Shown: in pieces, positions 24,801 to 36,589 of the stretch
Numbering within the stretch: position 1 is the first letter of the stretch
Layout of the letters: each line of letters starts with the position of its first letter
The notes under the pieces: model-generated
Told to the model about the DNA's origin: nothing
Databases searched by the model: none
What the model saw: the letters and a program-made list of their open reading frames with translations, nothing else
Position numbers and translations under genes: made by a program
Assembly (NCBI GenBank): GCA_029204225.1
Contig: CM055113.1
Span: forward strand, 17,110,325-17,174,324
Source of the DNA: Diphasiastrum complanatum
Lineage: Eukaryota > Streptophyta > Lycopodiopsida > Lycopodiales > Lycopodiaceae
Direction: 5' to 3'
DNA: 64,000 bases

Positions 24801-25808
24801 GAGAAAGAGTCCTTGGAGCTACACATATGTGAAGAGGCTCCACTATCAATATACCATAGGCCGTCCTTCTTGAAAGGAGTAGATGAGAAACTAGAGACCA
24901 TAAGAGATCCCTCTCCACTTGCAATAGTGTCTTCCTTATCATTGGTAATATTGGCTTGCTTGAGTTGATTCTTCTTTTTGAAGCAATTGGTGGCATAATG
25001 ACCTTTCTTGCCACAATAAAAGCACTTGATCTTCTTCTTCTTCTTCTTGAGCTTGGATGATGAAGCATTAGAGGAATCATCTTCCTCCTCATCTTTGTCT
25101 TTGGATTTGACTTTGTCCTTGCTTGAGGATTGTTGATGTTGGTTCTTGCTCCTCTCTTTGTGCTTATCCTTGGCAAAGAGAGCTTTGCCATCATTATGAG
25201 TGAGAGAAAGCTTGTCCATCCTCAAGAGCTTGTACTCTTGTCTTGATTCTTTTGAAATTAGCACACTTTGGAGAGCCTCCAAACTTGGTAGCTCCTCCTT
25301 AATGGCATAGGATTGGACAAGGTTATCAAATTCACTTCTCAAGCCATTGAGAATGACTTGAACTAGCTCATTTTGATTGATGGAATCACCAAATGCAAGC
25401 AAGCTCTCTATGAATATCTTTTACTCTCAAAACATAACTAGATGCACTCTCATCACTCTTTTGGCTACTTTGAAAGATTTGATTCCTAAGAGTGAGAAGC
25501 CTAGAGGTATTCTTAGCCTCATAGATAGTCTTGAGACAATCCCAAGCTTCTTTGGCTGTTGTACAAGTACCTATCTCCCTCAATATCTCATTAGAGACAT
25601 TCATCTTAATGTAGTGGAGAGCCATCCTAGCTCTCTTTTTGTATTTTTGAACCTCTTGAAGAACTTGTGGCTCTTCTTCAAGGCCAAGAACTATGTCCAT
25701 CACATCTTGAAGGATCAAGATGGCCTCCATCCTCATTTTCCAAATTGAATAATTTGAAGTGGTCAATCTTTCACTTGGTTCCAACAAGGATGAACCCATT
25801 GAAGACAT
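21818..25808 (-). pseudogene. Copia D gag-pol (one frameshift, one stop)
   Basis: Reverse-strand polyprotein. Gag starts at 25808 (MSSMGSSLLEPSERL) with YSIWKMRMEAIL. A frameshift near 25400 moves the reading to a second frame holding the nucleocapsid CFYCGKKGHYATNC, protease WYIDSGASSHM, GAG-pre-integrase (LWHRRLGHPNY), integrase (HSDVHFSS, SDGGGEY, NGVAERKNR) and the start of RT. A TAA near 23033 interrupts VFQ-DVSNAF. The last part has LLIYVDDIILC, the RT catalytic box, and RNase H (SDFASDKMDRKS, SSCEAEYKAL), ending SLLKSS at 21818. Catalytic residues of all enzymes look present, so only two lesions stop it. It lies wholly inside element H. Confidence 0.93.
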
Positions 25809-26552
25809 TTGAAGTGAAGAAAACTCAAATGATGAACAATAAATGTTGTTACACACTTTCAATAGGATCCAATAATTGAGTACTATCTCCTCCTATGAAA
25901 GATCTTACAACAATTTGTGAATTGATTCTCACTAGCTACTCAAATCTCTCTAAAACAAGATCTATTTCACATCATATGATGGAGTATAGGCAAAGTTAAG
26001 ATCTAACACTCTTAGCACGTGTAAAATACACTAAGAAACCAAATTTGACTCAAATACAATGATATTGCATGAAACAAAATGGCTAAGATCTCAAAACAGT
26101 GCCTAGATCACATATAGATGAGATTGGCAAGCATACAACTGTGATTTTGGATCAACCAAGCAATCTCTTGACCAAACCAAATGTGTCCACCCAGGTCTAG
26201 GTGCCCTATCTAACCCTCTTCAAAAGCTTATAACTTTTTATTGGCTCAACCAAATGGAATGAAACTGATTGCAACAGAAACTAGACAAAAATAGCTTCAA
26301 AACAAGCTATCAAGCAAGATAAATGGATCAAACATGAGAGAGAACTTCCAAACTGAAATTGGATGTTCCTCACACGTGTCTGAGCACCTGATTCCGTACA
26401 GTACCAGGTCAGACCCAATCAATGTCCTTTTGATCTCTTTTGATCCAAGATTGAACAAGATAGCTAGGAAAATGGGCCTTGACAACTTCTAGCTCAAGAT
26501 TGATGAAATTTTTTTCACTTAGATGGATCAAAATGCATGGTAACCTTAGGTA
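25809..26552 (-). mobile_element. Untranslated leader of D
   Basis: About 740 bases between primer site and gag start with no convincing frame. It carries one CACACGTGTC box at 26371. Confidence 0.7.
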
Positions 26553-26565
26553 GGCTCCGATACCA
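26553..26565 (-). other. Primer-binding site of D
   Basis: GGCTCCGATACCA on + reads TGGTATCGGAGCC on the element strand: an initiator-Met site with one G for A, directly beside the LTR. Confidence 0.85.
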
Positions 26566-27302
26566 TGTTGAATTTCACACGTGTGGACTGTCCACTACAT
26601 GTACTTGTGATCTCCTAAGGTGTGTAGATGCACCAAGATCAAGACTAGATTGAGATTCAAGATCAATCTTGAATCCTATGGCAAAAACACACTACTACAT
26701 GCATTCAATCACTTCCAACTCTCACTCACACGTGTGGGAAGTATTCAAAAAATAATCTGAGTAAAGACAAGCTGCTCTCCTCGGGTAGAGAGAGAAAATG
26801 CATCATGAGCTCTCGGGTAGAGAGAGAAAGCTAGAAATCCAATAACTCACAAAATCCATGAAATCACCAAATCAATTGATTTCAAAATGAGGAGTACAAT
26901 GATACTAGTAGGTCCACGAGCTACCACTATGCTTAACTATGATTGGACCATATTTTGTCACCTCTTGATCCTAATGGATCATTGATCTATGCACCTCTTA
27001 ATTCTATTGGACTATATTCAAGCACACCTCAATTTCCTATTGGACCTCACAAGGTTCCACCTCTAAATCCTATTGGACCTCTTGGAATTCATCAGACAAA
27101 AACTTTACACTTGTCTACACTCTAATTAGCAAGTGTTTAGCCTCTTACTCTATTTTGGCTCAATAGTGGCATTACAAGTGGAGATGCATAATTTGCCATC
27201 TATGCCAAATTTATTCCTATCAACATCCTACACCTAGATGCTTGATGTAAAAAACATAAGACCCCTATATCTAACATAGATAATCTTTTTCGATTCTTCA
27301 CA
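26566..27302 (-). repeat. 5' LTR of copia D
   Basis: Same termini as the left copy, 737 bases. It is followed by CAGAC at 27303-27307, giving a perfect 5-base duplication with 21026-21030. Confidence 0.93.
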
Positions 27303-27307
27303 CAGAC

Positions 27308-27499
27308 AAGAGCAAGCACGTCATATCCACATTATGATTTGGGGAAGTCCATGACATTGGGACCAGTTGCGCTGATCTATGAGGATCCCTTATATAAGCA
27401 AGATTTATCTTGGAATCCTCCGAGGGCATATCTCGACTACCCAATTGTCAATGAACAAGGTTATCCGGAATGGCCACCAGACCCTTATGGGTATTATTG
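27308..27499 (+). CDS. H internal ORF, C-terminal part
   Basis: Just after the D duplication, a frame reads ASTSYPHYDLGKSMTLG and ends in a Pro/Tyr-rich tail (PEWPPDPYGYY, stop). It is rich in aromatic residues and unlike random sequence. Relative to the N-terminal part (20256-21030) it is shifted by one base, so H probably has a frameshift near the insertion site. A short spacer with an A-rich run (27607-27628) follows before the right LTR. Confidence 0.4.
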
Positions 27500-27971
27500 A
27501 AAATCTGGCAAGTCCAAGTTCTTGCTGATCGCCATCATCCAATAAAGCCTCAGGTTTTACGTAAGTGAATTTTCTCCACGCTTTTCCTGAAGCACCCATG
27601 TCCCAGCAAAAAAAAAAAAAACAAAAAAACCCGACAACAGCGCCCCTTCATGACAGTTGCTGCCTAGTGCCGAGGGACTGACACTACCTATTATTGTTGT
27701 GGGTATTTCCTATTCATAAATAAATAAGTGAGTCCCACCACTTAAAGTACTGTTGGCCAAGCCTTACCTTGTGGGCCCCGCCACAATACATTGTACAGTT
27801 AGAATAATAAAGTGTGAGGGCACTGGCATCCTGCGTGTGTAAGCCCAACCCAATGAGCATGCAAAATGGTTAGGTAGAACTTGAATAAAAGACTTGGGGC
27901 CTTAGTTAGAATAAATTAATTAAAAAGCCCAAATTCAAGTTCATAAGGTTCTAAGTTAAAAGGGAATCTCT

Positions 27972-27998
27972 CAAACTCACATGAATCATGTGAGTTTG
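27972..27998 (+). repeat. Perfect 13-bp palindrome in right H LTR
   Basis: CAAACTCACATGA and TCATGTGAGTTTG are separated by a single base. The left LTR has a different inverted repeat at the same site. Confidence 0.9.
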
Positions 27999-28155
27999 GC
28001 CCTTTTCCTAATGAACCATTAGACTGAAGTTCAATTAGTTTGAAGGGCTAGGATGCCATTGTAAATAGGCCAATGAGAGCCAAGATGGCCCTCCCTCTTC
28101 AACTATATAAGGAGGCCATTTTGCATTGTACACATCTTTTATTCTTCTTAATAAA

Positions 28156-28282
<127 letters not shown>

Positions 28283-28560
28283 GTTGGAATAGAATAGCTT
28301 TGGGTAGGCGCTCAAGCCCCCAATTCTCAACTTAGGCTCTCTCTCCCTCTCTCTCCAAGGGTGAATGATGCATAGCTATGGGTAGGTGCTCGAGCCCCCA
28401 TAGCCCCAACCATCCTTGGGGAACTCTCTACTCTCTCTCTTCTCTCTCTCTACCTCTCTTTATCTCCTTTCTCTATCTCCCTTCTCTCTCTCTTGCTATG
28501 CAAGTGTGCACGGGCAGCTCCCAGTGAACGGACCCCTATACTACAACCGACTACAGTTAT

Positions 28561-29559
28561 TTGCATATGCAGCCGCTTATGACTCAGGATTCACAATATG
28601 GACGAGAAAATAGCCTTCTTGCATGGCGAGCTAGACGAAGAGGTCTATTTGGATCAACCCCCAAGATATGTCTCGAATTCACTTCCTGATTATGCATGCA
28701 GAATGCATAGAAGGATCTATGGTCTGAAACAATCAGCTCAACAATGGTACAAGAAGAAAGATCAAACCCTGAAATCATTAGGATTCAAGCCATTGATGGT
28801 TGATTCCAATGTGTATGTCAGAGTTACAGATGGGTAGATCATTATTGTGGTTGTATATGTGGACAACACTCTAATACTTTGTAAGATTGAGAAGCTAAAT
28901 GTTGAAGTGAAGGAAGACATCTCGAAACATTAAGATCGTGGATCTAGGAGAAGCCAGGTGTTACCTTGGTTTGCAAATTGAAAGGGACTATGAGAGAGGT
29001 AAGTTGCACCTTCACCAGTCTAGATACACCCAAAGAATCCTAGAGGATTTTGGGATGCTGAACTGCAAAGGAGCGAATACTTCAATGCTCGCAGGAATGG
29101 TGCTAACAAATGATGATTGTTCGAAGACTGAGGAAGAGAGAGAACAAATGCAGCTCACACCTTACAAGAAGCTGATAGGTTTGTTGATGTACCTTGCAGA
29201 CAATACACACCCTGACATTGCTTATGCAGTGTTCAGGATGAGCCAATTTTGCACAAATCTGACACATTGGAAGATTGCAAAATGAATTTTGCAATATCTT
29301 CAATTAACGAGGGACTATAGCTTGTGTTATTGTCGTGATGCAGGTTTCAACATGCTTTCCTACAGTGATGCTAGTTGGGCATCCCTCAAAGACGATTGTA
29401 AAAGCATCTCAGGAGGATGCACCATCGTGTCAGGAGCGACAGTTCTCTGGGTCAGCAAGAAGCAGACCATTGTGGCTCAGTCATCTTGCGAAGCAGAGTA
29501 CATTGCAGTAGCAAAGATGGCCAACGAGATAATTTGGCTCAGGCAGTGTTTGGACAAAT
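28561..29559 (+). pseudogene. Copia B reverse transcriptase and RNase H, middle part
   Basis: Resumes the B frame broken at 19655: AFLHGEL-type text (IAFLHGELDEEVYLDQPP), IYGLKQSAQQWY, then VVVYVDNTLIL. The last holds the RT catalytic box, with the second aspartate replaced by asparagine. Frameshifts and stops occur near 28836, 28930 and 29284. RNase H follows (YSDASWASLKDDCKSISG, QSSCEAEYIAVAKM) and breaks at 29559 in WLRQCLDKL, where element E is inserted. Confidence 0.88.
29555..29559 (+). other. Target-site duplication of E, left copy (CAAAT)
   Basis: CAAAT abuts the left LTR and is repeated at 35421-35425. Removal of E restores the B RNase H frame. Confidence 0.95.
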
Positions 29560-30212
29560 TGTGAAAAATTGTCAACTAGTAGTATTTTCCTAACTTGAGA
29601 TTTTGTAGGCCTATGGCCAAATAAAAGTTAGAGATAGGTTCATACATGTATGTAGAGGCCCAAAGTATGTGTACACTACTTTTGAGGTCACATTAATTAG
29701 AGGAGGTCGAGTGTGGAGCTCTTCTATTGGCTCATAATTTGGTGCATTCCTATTTGACCAAATTTCTAGGTATATGGGTGAATCCTATTGGACCCCAATT
29801 TTAGCCTATCATAAGACAAGTGGCCAAGAGGCACTATGGCTGCTATAAATAGCCATCTCCACGAGTATGTACATATCTCATTTTCATTCTATTGAATGAA
29901 TGTTATGCTCTTTGAAGATCCATCTTCTTCTCTCTCACTTTTTTGTTCATATCTTGCATTCTAGCCACTAGAATTGTGATTTCTTTGTTGCTATGGCTTC
30001 ACACGTGTGAAATGCAGGTTGTAGGCTCTGAAGTACGGACAGGGACAGCAAGTTTCTGTTTGTGGAAGCTTATGATCAGATTTTGATGTTTAGTTGATGT
30101 TTAGTATGCTTAACATCACAATTTCTATCATTTTTTCAATCTAGATGTGCATAACTTCCATGGCCAAGATCTTTATGAAACTTTAGCATCTTTTGGATCT
30201 GAGTTTTTCACA
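29560..30212 (+). repeat. 5' LTR of copia E
   Basis: TGTGAAAAATTGTC...GAGTTTTTCACA, 653 bases. Compared by eye with 34768-35420, I found no difference. Confidence 0.97.
29844..29851 (+). promoter_or_regulatory. TATA box in E 5' LTR
   Basis: TATAAATA lies about 370 bases before the LTR end, in the position expected for the U3 promoter. The right LTR has the same box at 35052. A perfect CACACGTGTG palindrome follows at 30000. Confidence 0.6.
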
Positions 30213-30224
30213 TGGTATCAGAGC
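30213..30224 (+). other. Primer-binding site of E
   Basis: TGGTATCAGAGC follows the LTR without a gap, a perfect initiator-Met primer site. Confidence 0.95.
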
Positions 30225-30821
30225 ATTAGGCGGCCAAATGTGCAGGTTTTGCCAGATTTAGAAGAGATTTGTGGGCGAGTTTGCTTTTGTAGCATTCCAA
30301 TCAAGTTTCTAGCTAAAAATCTTGTTGATTTATGTGTAGAAATTGGATCTTTGTGATCAAAACATCATTTGTATGCATTTCAATTGAAGTAGGGCGAATT
30401 CCCTCTGTACTTATCAGAATAAGGAGACAAAAATTGTTTTGGAAAGAGGGAGATGCAAGATCCAACAAGATCCTATTAGTTTTCCATTCTAGCATATAGT
30501 TTTTTGATTCAATTTCTTGCTTCTTCATGTCAAAAACTTCAAAATTGATGTAACCCTCTGATTTTCAGTTTGCTGAATGATTCAAGAGTGTATTTCAATC
30601 TTAGGAGTGAGGGAAAAGCAAGTATATTGAGGTTTGGTCTTGGTTTGATCAAGAAATCATAAAACTAGTGGCTAAAATTGAGGAAAAAGTGAGGAAAAGA
30701 GAGAAAAAGTAAGGTTTTAGGTTCCAAATCTTTGTGATTTCTTCTTGTGTTTCATTTGTTGATTCAAGAGAGTGCTTAGTGCATTGGAACAGGTCAAAGA
30801 TCAGAGATCAATCATTGCAAC
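30225..30821 (+). mobile_element. Leader of E
   Basis: About 600 untranslated bases before the gag ATG. The last 250 are alignable with the leader of element F (53340-53600, reverse strand). Confidence 0.8.
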
Positions 30822-33800
30822 ATGGCTACAAATGGAGGCTACATGTTGGAAAGCAATGATAGGCTTACCTCCCTCAACTATTCTACTTGGAAAGTAAGGA
30901 TGGAGTCTTTGCTTGAGATGAATGAGTTGATGGATATTGTTGTAGGTGTGGAGGAGAGACCTTTGGCACCTCAAGAACAATTGAGGTATGACAAGAGGGC
31001 AAAGAAAGCCCTTCACATGATCAAGATGAATGTGACAAATGAGCTTATCAAAGAGGTTGGTAAGTGCACATCATCTAGTGAAGCTTGGGAAGCCTTGAAG
31101 AAGGTTTATGAATCCAAGTCTACTTCTAGAGTGTTGACTTTAAGAAGGCAAATCTTTTCTTGTATGCAAAAGAAGAGTGAGAGTGGACATGCTTTTGTTT
31201 TGAGAGTTAAAGCATTGAATGATGAGTTAGCATGCATTAATGATGGCATAAATAATGAGGAGCTTGTTCAAGTGATTCTCAATGGCTTGTTGGATGATCA
31301 TGCTAATCTTGTTCAAAGTTATGCTATCCAAAAATGTTTACCAAGTGTTGGAGACTTGCAAGAGGTCTTGTTGGCTGAAGAATTCAGGTTGCAAGCAAGA
31401 GTGGGAGCATCTTCTACATCTCAAGGAGGAGAAGAGGAGGCAATGTTCTCTAAAGGCAAGTTCAAGGGCAAAGGTAAAAGCAATTGGTCTAAAGGGCAAG
31501 ACCAAGGTGAGCACTCTACTTTTGGCAAAAAGAAGGATAGATCTAAGCTAAAATGTTTCTATTGTGGAGTCAAAGGGCATTTTGCTAGTGATTGTTTTAA
31601 GAAAAAGAGGGATCAAGGGGAAAAGCAAACCAATCTAACTATTGATGAGGGTGGGGATGAGCTTCTTTCAAATGATGCTTTTGTTATGTCATCTTGCTTG
31701 TTGGCTAATCATGGAGACATTGATCCTTGGTGGATTGATAGTGGAGCCACTTCTCATATGACATATCATAAAGAGTATTTTTCATCTTTAATGGCATTTG
31801 ATGGTGATAGGAAGGTAATCTATACCGCAAATGATGGTGAGTGTACAATCAAGGGGATTGGCACAATTCCTATTTCACTTTCTACAAATAGGAATATAGA
31901 ATTGAAAGATGTTTTGCTCATTCCATCCATTACCAAGAACTTACTTAGTGTAAGCCAAATGCTTGACAAAGGATTCAAAGTTGAGTTTGATGGTGATGCT
32001 TGCTTGATCAAAAAGGGGTGTAGTATCATTGCAAAAGGGAAAAGGCAAGGGAAATTGTTCAAGCTTGATGCATGTGTTGTTGCTAACCAAGTTGGATGCA
32101 TGGCAAATGAACAAATGTCAATTCAAGAGGTATGGCATAAAAGGATGGGACATCTCAACTACAAGGCCTTGGAGGTAATAGCCAAAAAGGAGGTAGTAAG
32201 GGGACTTCCCAAGTCTCTTACTTGCTTGAATCATGTTTGTGAAGAATGTGCTTTGTCTAAATCACATAGATTGCCATATACTAGATCTATATCTAGATCT
32301 AAGATGCCTTTTTCTCTCTTGCATTCGGATATTCATGGTGTTACTACAATTAGCAATGGAGGTGCTAAGATGTATGTAACTTTCATTGATGATTTTAGTA
32401 GATTTTGTTGGGTTTATCTACTAAAGAGCAAGGATGAGGTGTTTGATGTGTTTGTCAAGTTCAAAGTTGCTATTGAGACTCAATTTACAACCAAAATCAA
32501 ATGCTTGAGGAGCGACAATGGTGGTGAATACATTTCTAACAAATTCAAAGCCTTTTGCGATGAGCATGGGATCAAGAGGGAGTACACATGTCCAAGAACA
32601 CCACAACAAAATGGAGTGGCCGAGAGGAAGAATAGAACCTTGTGTGAGAGTGCAAAGGCAATGAGATTGAATGCTAATCTTCCTAAACCTTTTTGGAGTG
32701 ATGCTTTGTTGTGTGCAAATTTCCTATGCAATAGATGGCCAAGTGTTGTATTGGAAGGAAAAACCCCTTTTGAAGCTTTGTTTGGTATGAAGCCTAATGT
32801 CAAGTTTCTAAGAACTTTTGGATGCATTTGCTACTTCAACATTACTCTTGATGATAGAACTAAGGAGGATCCATCTTCAAGAAAGGGCATTTTTGTTGGT
32901 TATAGTGAAGTAAGCAAAGCATATAGGATTTATGTTCCTTCAATCAAGAAAGTGTTCACAAGTAGGGATGTCATTTTTGATGAAAGTAACATTCCAAAAG
33001 TTGTTTCAAGTGATGATGGTGTTGTTGCAACTAATGTGCTTGATGACAATGGAGTTGATGACACATTGGATGTGGATGTTGAAGAAGCCTCTTCAAGTCA
33101 AATTCCAAGGAGAACTCCAAGGCATAAAGTGAAACCCTCAAGGCTCACTTATGATGGCAAAGGTAAGCAAGTGGTGGATGGATCCAACTATGCTTTCCTA
33201 ACTTCTTTTGATGTACCTTCATGTGTAGATGAAGCAAGGCAAGAAGAAGAATGGATCCAAGCAATGGATCTTGAGTTTGAAGCACTTATGAAGAACAACA
33301 CATGGAGATTGGTGGAGCTTCCAAAGGGCAAAAGTGCAATTGGATGCAAATGGATCTTCAAGGTAAAGACAAATCAAGATGGATCTATCAACAAGTTGAA
33401 GGCAAGGTTGGTGGCTAAAGGTTATGCTCAAGAGCATGGCATTGACTATGAGGAAACCTTTGCACCCGTGGCAAAGATGGTGAGCATAAGAGTAATCATT
33501 TCCCTTGCAACTCTTTATGGATGGGATCTTTGGCAATTAGACATTTCTAATGCTTTCTTGAATGGTGATCTTGAAGAGGAAGTCTACATGGAGCAACCCG
33601 AGAGCTATGTTTCTCATAGCAAGCCTAATCATGTGTGTTTTCTACAAAAAAGTTTGTATGGTCTTAAGCAAGCACCAAGGAGTTGGTATGCTAGGCTTAA
33701 CTCTTTTCTACTTTCTCAAAACTTCACTATGAGTGAGTATGATCATTCACTTTACTTTAGAATTAGTGCTAATGATGTTACAATCCTTCTAATTTATGTG

Positions 33801-34772
33801 GATGACATTATTTTAAGTGGAGGGAACAAGGAAGATATAGAAGATATCAAGAAAGCACTAAAAAAGGAATTTGAAGTGCATGATCTTGGTCTTTTGAGCT
33901 ATATCTTAGGAATAGAAGTAATTAGAACTTCTCAAATCACTTTTATTTCACAAGAGAAGTATGCTATTTCTATTCTCAATAGATTTCATATGGTAGATGC
34001 AAATCCTATTGATACACCTATGGAATCACATGTAAAGCTAACTATAAGAGGTAATGAAAGATCCTTCGAGGACATTACTCTCTATAGGAAGCTAATAGGT
34101 TCTCTTATATATCTAACCATCACAAGACCTGATTTATCTTATTGTGTTGGTAGATTAAGCCAATTCATGCAAGATCCTAGCATAGAACATTGGAAACTAG
34201 GAAAGAGGATCTTGAGATACATCTCGGGAACAAAAGATTTTGGCATTGTTTATAGAGGATCATCACCTAACTTATTTGGTTTTTCAGATTCAGATTTTGC
34301 AGGAGACCTTATGGATAGAAAATCCATAAATGCACATGCTATTTTCATAGGTGATGGAGCTATCTCATGGATGTCGAAGAAACAAGCAACTATATCACTT
34401 TCTTCTAGTGAGGCCGAGTACAAAGCTTTGACATCATGCACAAAGGAGATGGTGTGGATCAAGAGGATGATTATGGAGCTTCATTTGCTGGATTTTTCAG
34501 AGAGTCCAATCATCTTTTGTGACAACCTTTCAGCCCAAAGTCTAGCAAGCAATCCGGTTTTCCATGCAAGGAGCAAACATATCGAGGTGGCTTACCATTT
34601 TGTGAGAGAACAAGTGTTGGCAAAAGAGATCAAGCTTGAACATGTCCCATCAAAGGAATGTGTGGCTGATATCTTTACCAAAGCATTGGGAAAGGACTTA
34701 TTTTTCAAGCATAGAACAAGTCTTGGTGTACTTTCTAAATCTATGCTAAAACTAGTTGAAGAGGGAGTGTGA
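30822..34772 (+). CDS. Copia E gag-pol polyprotein, intact
   Basis: A single open frame of 1316 codons, the usual length of a complete Ty1/copia polyprotein. Order: Gag (UBN2-type, NYSTWKVRMESLL near residue 25); nucleocapsid knuckle starting C245 (CFYCGVKGHFASDC); protease WWIDSGATSHM with Asp306; GAG-pre-integrase VWHKRMGHLNY; integrase core with Asp503 (HSDIHG), Asp565 (SDNGGEY) and Glu601 (GVAERKN), giving the D,D-35-E spacing; reverse transcriptase with YVDD at 992-995; RNase H with Asp1156, Glu1197 and Asp1234. It ends at the polypurine tract, with the last codons overlapping the 3' LTR. No stop, frameshift or lost catalytic residue was seen. Expected products make virus-like particles, copy the RNA to cDNA and insert it. 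Transcription would start in the 5' LTR (TATA at 29844). Whether it is expressed cannot be told. Confidence 0.97.
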   Translation: MATNGGYMLESNDRLTSLNYSTWKVRMESLLEMNELMDIVVGVEERPLAPQEQLRYDKRAKKALHMIKMNVTNELIKEVGKCTSSSEAWEALKKVYESKSTSRVLTLRRQIFSCMQKKSESGHAFVLRVKALNDELACINDGINNEELVQVILNGLLDDHANLVQSYAIQKCLPSVGDLQEVLLAEEFRLQARVGASSTSQGGEEEAMFSKGKFKGKGKSNWSKGQDQGEHSTFGKKKDRSKLKCFYCGVKGHFASDCFKKKRDQGEKQTNLTIDEGGDELLSNDAFVMSSCLLANHGDIDPWWIDSGATSHMTYHKEYFSSLMAFDGDRKVIYTANDGECTIKGIGTIPISLSTNRNIELKDVLLIPSITKNLLSVSQMLDKGFKVEFDGDACLIKKGCSIIAKGKRQGKLFKLDACVVANQVGCMANEQMSIQEVWHKRMGHLNYKALEVIAKKEVVRGLPKSLTCLNHVCEECALSKSHRLPYTRSISRSKMPFSLLHSDIHGVTTISNGGAKMYVTFIDDFSRFCWVYLLKSKDEVFDVFVKFKVAIETQFTTKIKCLRSDNGGEYISNKFKAFCDEHGIKREYTCPRTPQQNGVAERKNRTLCESAKAMRLNANLPKPFWSDALLCANFLCNRWPSVVLEGKTPFEALFGMKPNVKFLRTFGCICYFNITLDDRTKEDPSSRKGIFVGYSEVSKAYRIYVPSIKKVFTSRDVIFDESNIPKVVSSDDGVVATNVLDDNGVDDTLDVDVEEASSSQIPRRTPRHKVKPSRLTYDGKGKQVVDGSNYAFLTSFDVPSCVDEARQEEEWIQAMDLEFEALMKNNTWRLVELPKGKSAIGCKWIFKVKTNQDGSINKLKARLVAKGYAQEHGIDYEETFAPVAKMVSIRVIISLATLYGWDLWQLDISNAFLNGDLEEEVYMEQPESYVSHSKPNHVCFLQKSLYGLKQAPRSWYARLNSFLLSQNFTMSEYDHSLYFRISANDVTILLIYVDDIILSGGNKEDIEDIKKALKKEFEVHDLGLLSYILGIEVIRTSQITFISQEKYAISILNRFHMVDANPIDTPMESHVKLTIRGNERSFEDITLYRKLIGSLIYLTITRPDLSYCVGRLSQFMQDPSIEHWKLGKRILRYISGTKDFGIVYRGSSPNLFGFSDSDFAGDLMDRKSINAHAIFIGDGAISWMSKKQATISLSSSEAEYKALTSCTKEMVWIKRMIMELHLLDFSESPIIFCDNLSAQSLASNPVFHARSKHIEVAYHFVREQVLAKEIKLEHVPSKECVADIFTKALGKDLFFKHRTSLGVLSKSMLKLVEEGV
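34755..34767 (+). other. Polypurine tract of E
   Basis: GTTGAAGAGGGAG lies directly before the 3' LTR. The identical 13-mer precedes the LTRs of C (41839) and F (49147, reverse). Confidence 0.9.
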
Positions 34773-35420
34773 AAAATTGTCAACTAGTAGTATTTTCCTA
34801 ACTTGAGATTTTGTAGGCCTATGGCCAAATAAAAGTTAGAGATAGGTTCATACATGTATGTAGAGGCCCAAAGTATGTGTACACTACTTTTGAGGTCACA
34901 TTAATTAGAGGAGGTCGAGTGTGGAGCTCTTCTATTGGCTCATAATTTGGTGCATTCCTATTTGACCAAATTTCTAGGTATATGGGTGAATCCTATTGGA
35001 CCCCAATTTTAGCCTATCATAAGACAAGTGGCCAAGAGGCACTATGGCTGCTATAAATAGCCATCTCCACGAGTATGTACATATCTCATTTTCATTCTAT
35101 TGAATGAATGTTATGCTCTTTGAAGATCCATCTTCTTCTCTCTCACTTTTTTGTTCATATCTTGCATTCTAGCCACTAGAATTGTGATTTCTTTGTTGCT
35201 ATGGCTTCACACGTGTGAAATGCAGGTTGTAGGCTCTGAAGTACGGACAGGGACAGCAAGTTTCTGTTTGTGGAAGCTTATGATCAGATTTTGATGTTTA
35301 GTTGATGTTTAGTATGCTTAACATCACAATTTCTATCATTTTTTCAATCTAGATGTGCATAACTTCCATGGCCAAGATCTTTATGAAACTTTAGCATCTT
35401 TTGGATCTGAGTTTTTCACA
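34768..35420 (+). repeat. 3' LTR of copia E
   Basis: 653 bases, apparently identical to the 5' LTR, followed by the CAAAT duplication at 35421-35425. Confidence 0.97.
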
Positions 35421-35425
35421 CAAAT

Positions 35426-35688
35426 TGGACGAAACAAGGAATGAGCCTATGGTCTTGCAGATGGATAACATCTCTACAATACATTTGATGAAAGATCATG
35501 TGTTCCATTCGAGAACGAAACACATCGCGATCAAGTATCACTTGATCAGGGATCTAATTGAGAAGAAGATGCTACAGACCACTTTCATCGGAATGAAAGA
35601 CATGGTTGCTGACATCTTCACCAAAGCTCTGGACAAAGGACTTTTTGAGAGTCAGAGGAGAAGTCTTGGGATCATAAAGCTATCATGA
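35426..35688 (+). pseudogene. Copia B RNase H, C-terminal end
   Basis: Completes the B polyprotein after the E insertion: LQMDNISTIHLMKD, VFHSRTKHIAIKYH, MVADIFTKALDKGLF, stop at 35688. This short block is fully open and keeps the copia C-terminal pattern. A purine-rich stretch (GAGAGAGAGC) just before 35702 is the likely polypurine tract. Confidence 0.88.
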
Positions 35689-35701
35689 TTTGAGAGAGAG
35701 C

Positions 35702-36589
35702 TGAAGAAACAAAACGTTTCTGTTTACAAAGCTATGCTAGCTTTCAGCCCTCTGCCTGACGAAAGTGTTCGCGAATGCGAAAGTCAAATGACATGAAGCG
35801 AAAATGTTTGCGAACATCCTGACGAGAATACATGAGATTCGTGAAAGAGAATATTTTGTGGTACAGCTAAAAAAAGTCAGACGACGAGAAAGTCAAATGA
35901 TGCTCCATGCGACACCTATTTTGCCCTCACGCTCCAAAAAAGGACCAGCAAGATCATACAAGTATCCAGAAGTACAGATATATGATTTGATAGCATGACT
36001 TCAGCAAATACACTCTAGGTCATGGCTAATCTGCCACTCTTGTAATTTTTGATTAGTTGTAGATGTTTAGTTACTCTAATTTGAAAGTTACACAGAGCGA
36101 CTATATACTCTCTGAATGATACTTGAGAGATATATAGAAAAGGAGTCTGATGCTAGTAAGCAATCAAGACGAAAATACAAAAAAGAAGTTCGCCTGCGTG
36201 CGAGACAAGTTTCTGTAAGCAGGATCCACAAGTCCGTTAGTAAGCGAGACATTACTCGTGGGAAAATTGTATTTCTCTCATGCCAATGCACTGCATGGTT
36301 TTTGCATGTAGTGCCTGAACAATCAGTAAATTAATAGATGATTTTGTAGCTGTTGGACACATATCTTGTCTGATCTTGAATGCATATTAGTCTGCTGTTA
36401 TTCGTGTGTCTGATACTCTTGTTTAGTTAATTTTGCACATCAGTTGAATCTTTGTTGAATGCTACATTTATTTATAAACGTAGATCTACAGTGTTTGACT
36501 ACATTATGGAGGATTGTAGGAACAATTCAGCTGGCAATGACCAGCGATCAGATCCGAACTCCATCCGAAATGTTTTGCATTGTCCATCA
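35702..36589 (+). repeat. 3' LTR of copia B
   Basis: Same termini as 16876-17727, 888 bases. Flanks GAGAT (left of B) and GAAGT (right of B) are only a weak match for a duplication, as expected for an old insertion. Confidence 0.8.
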
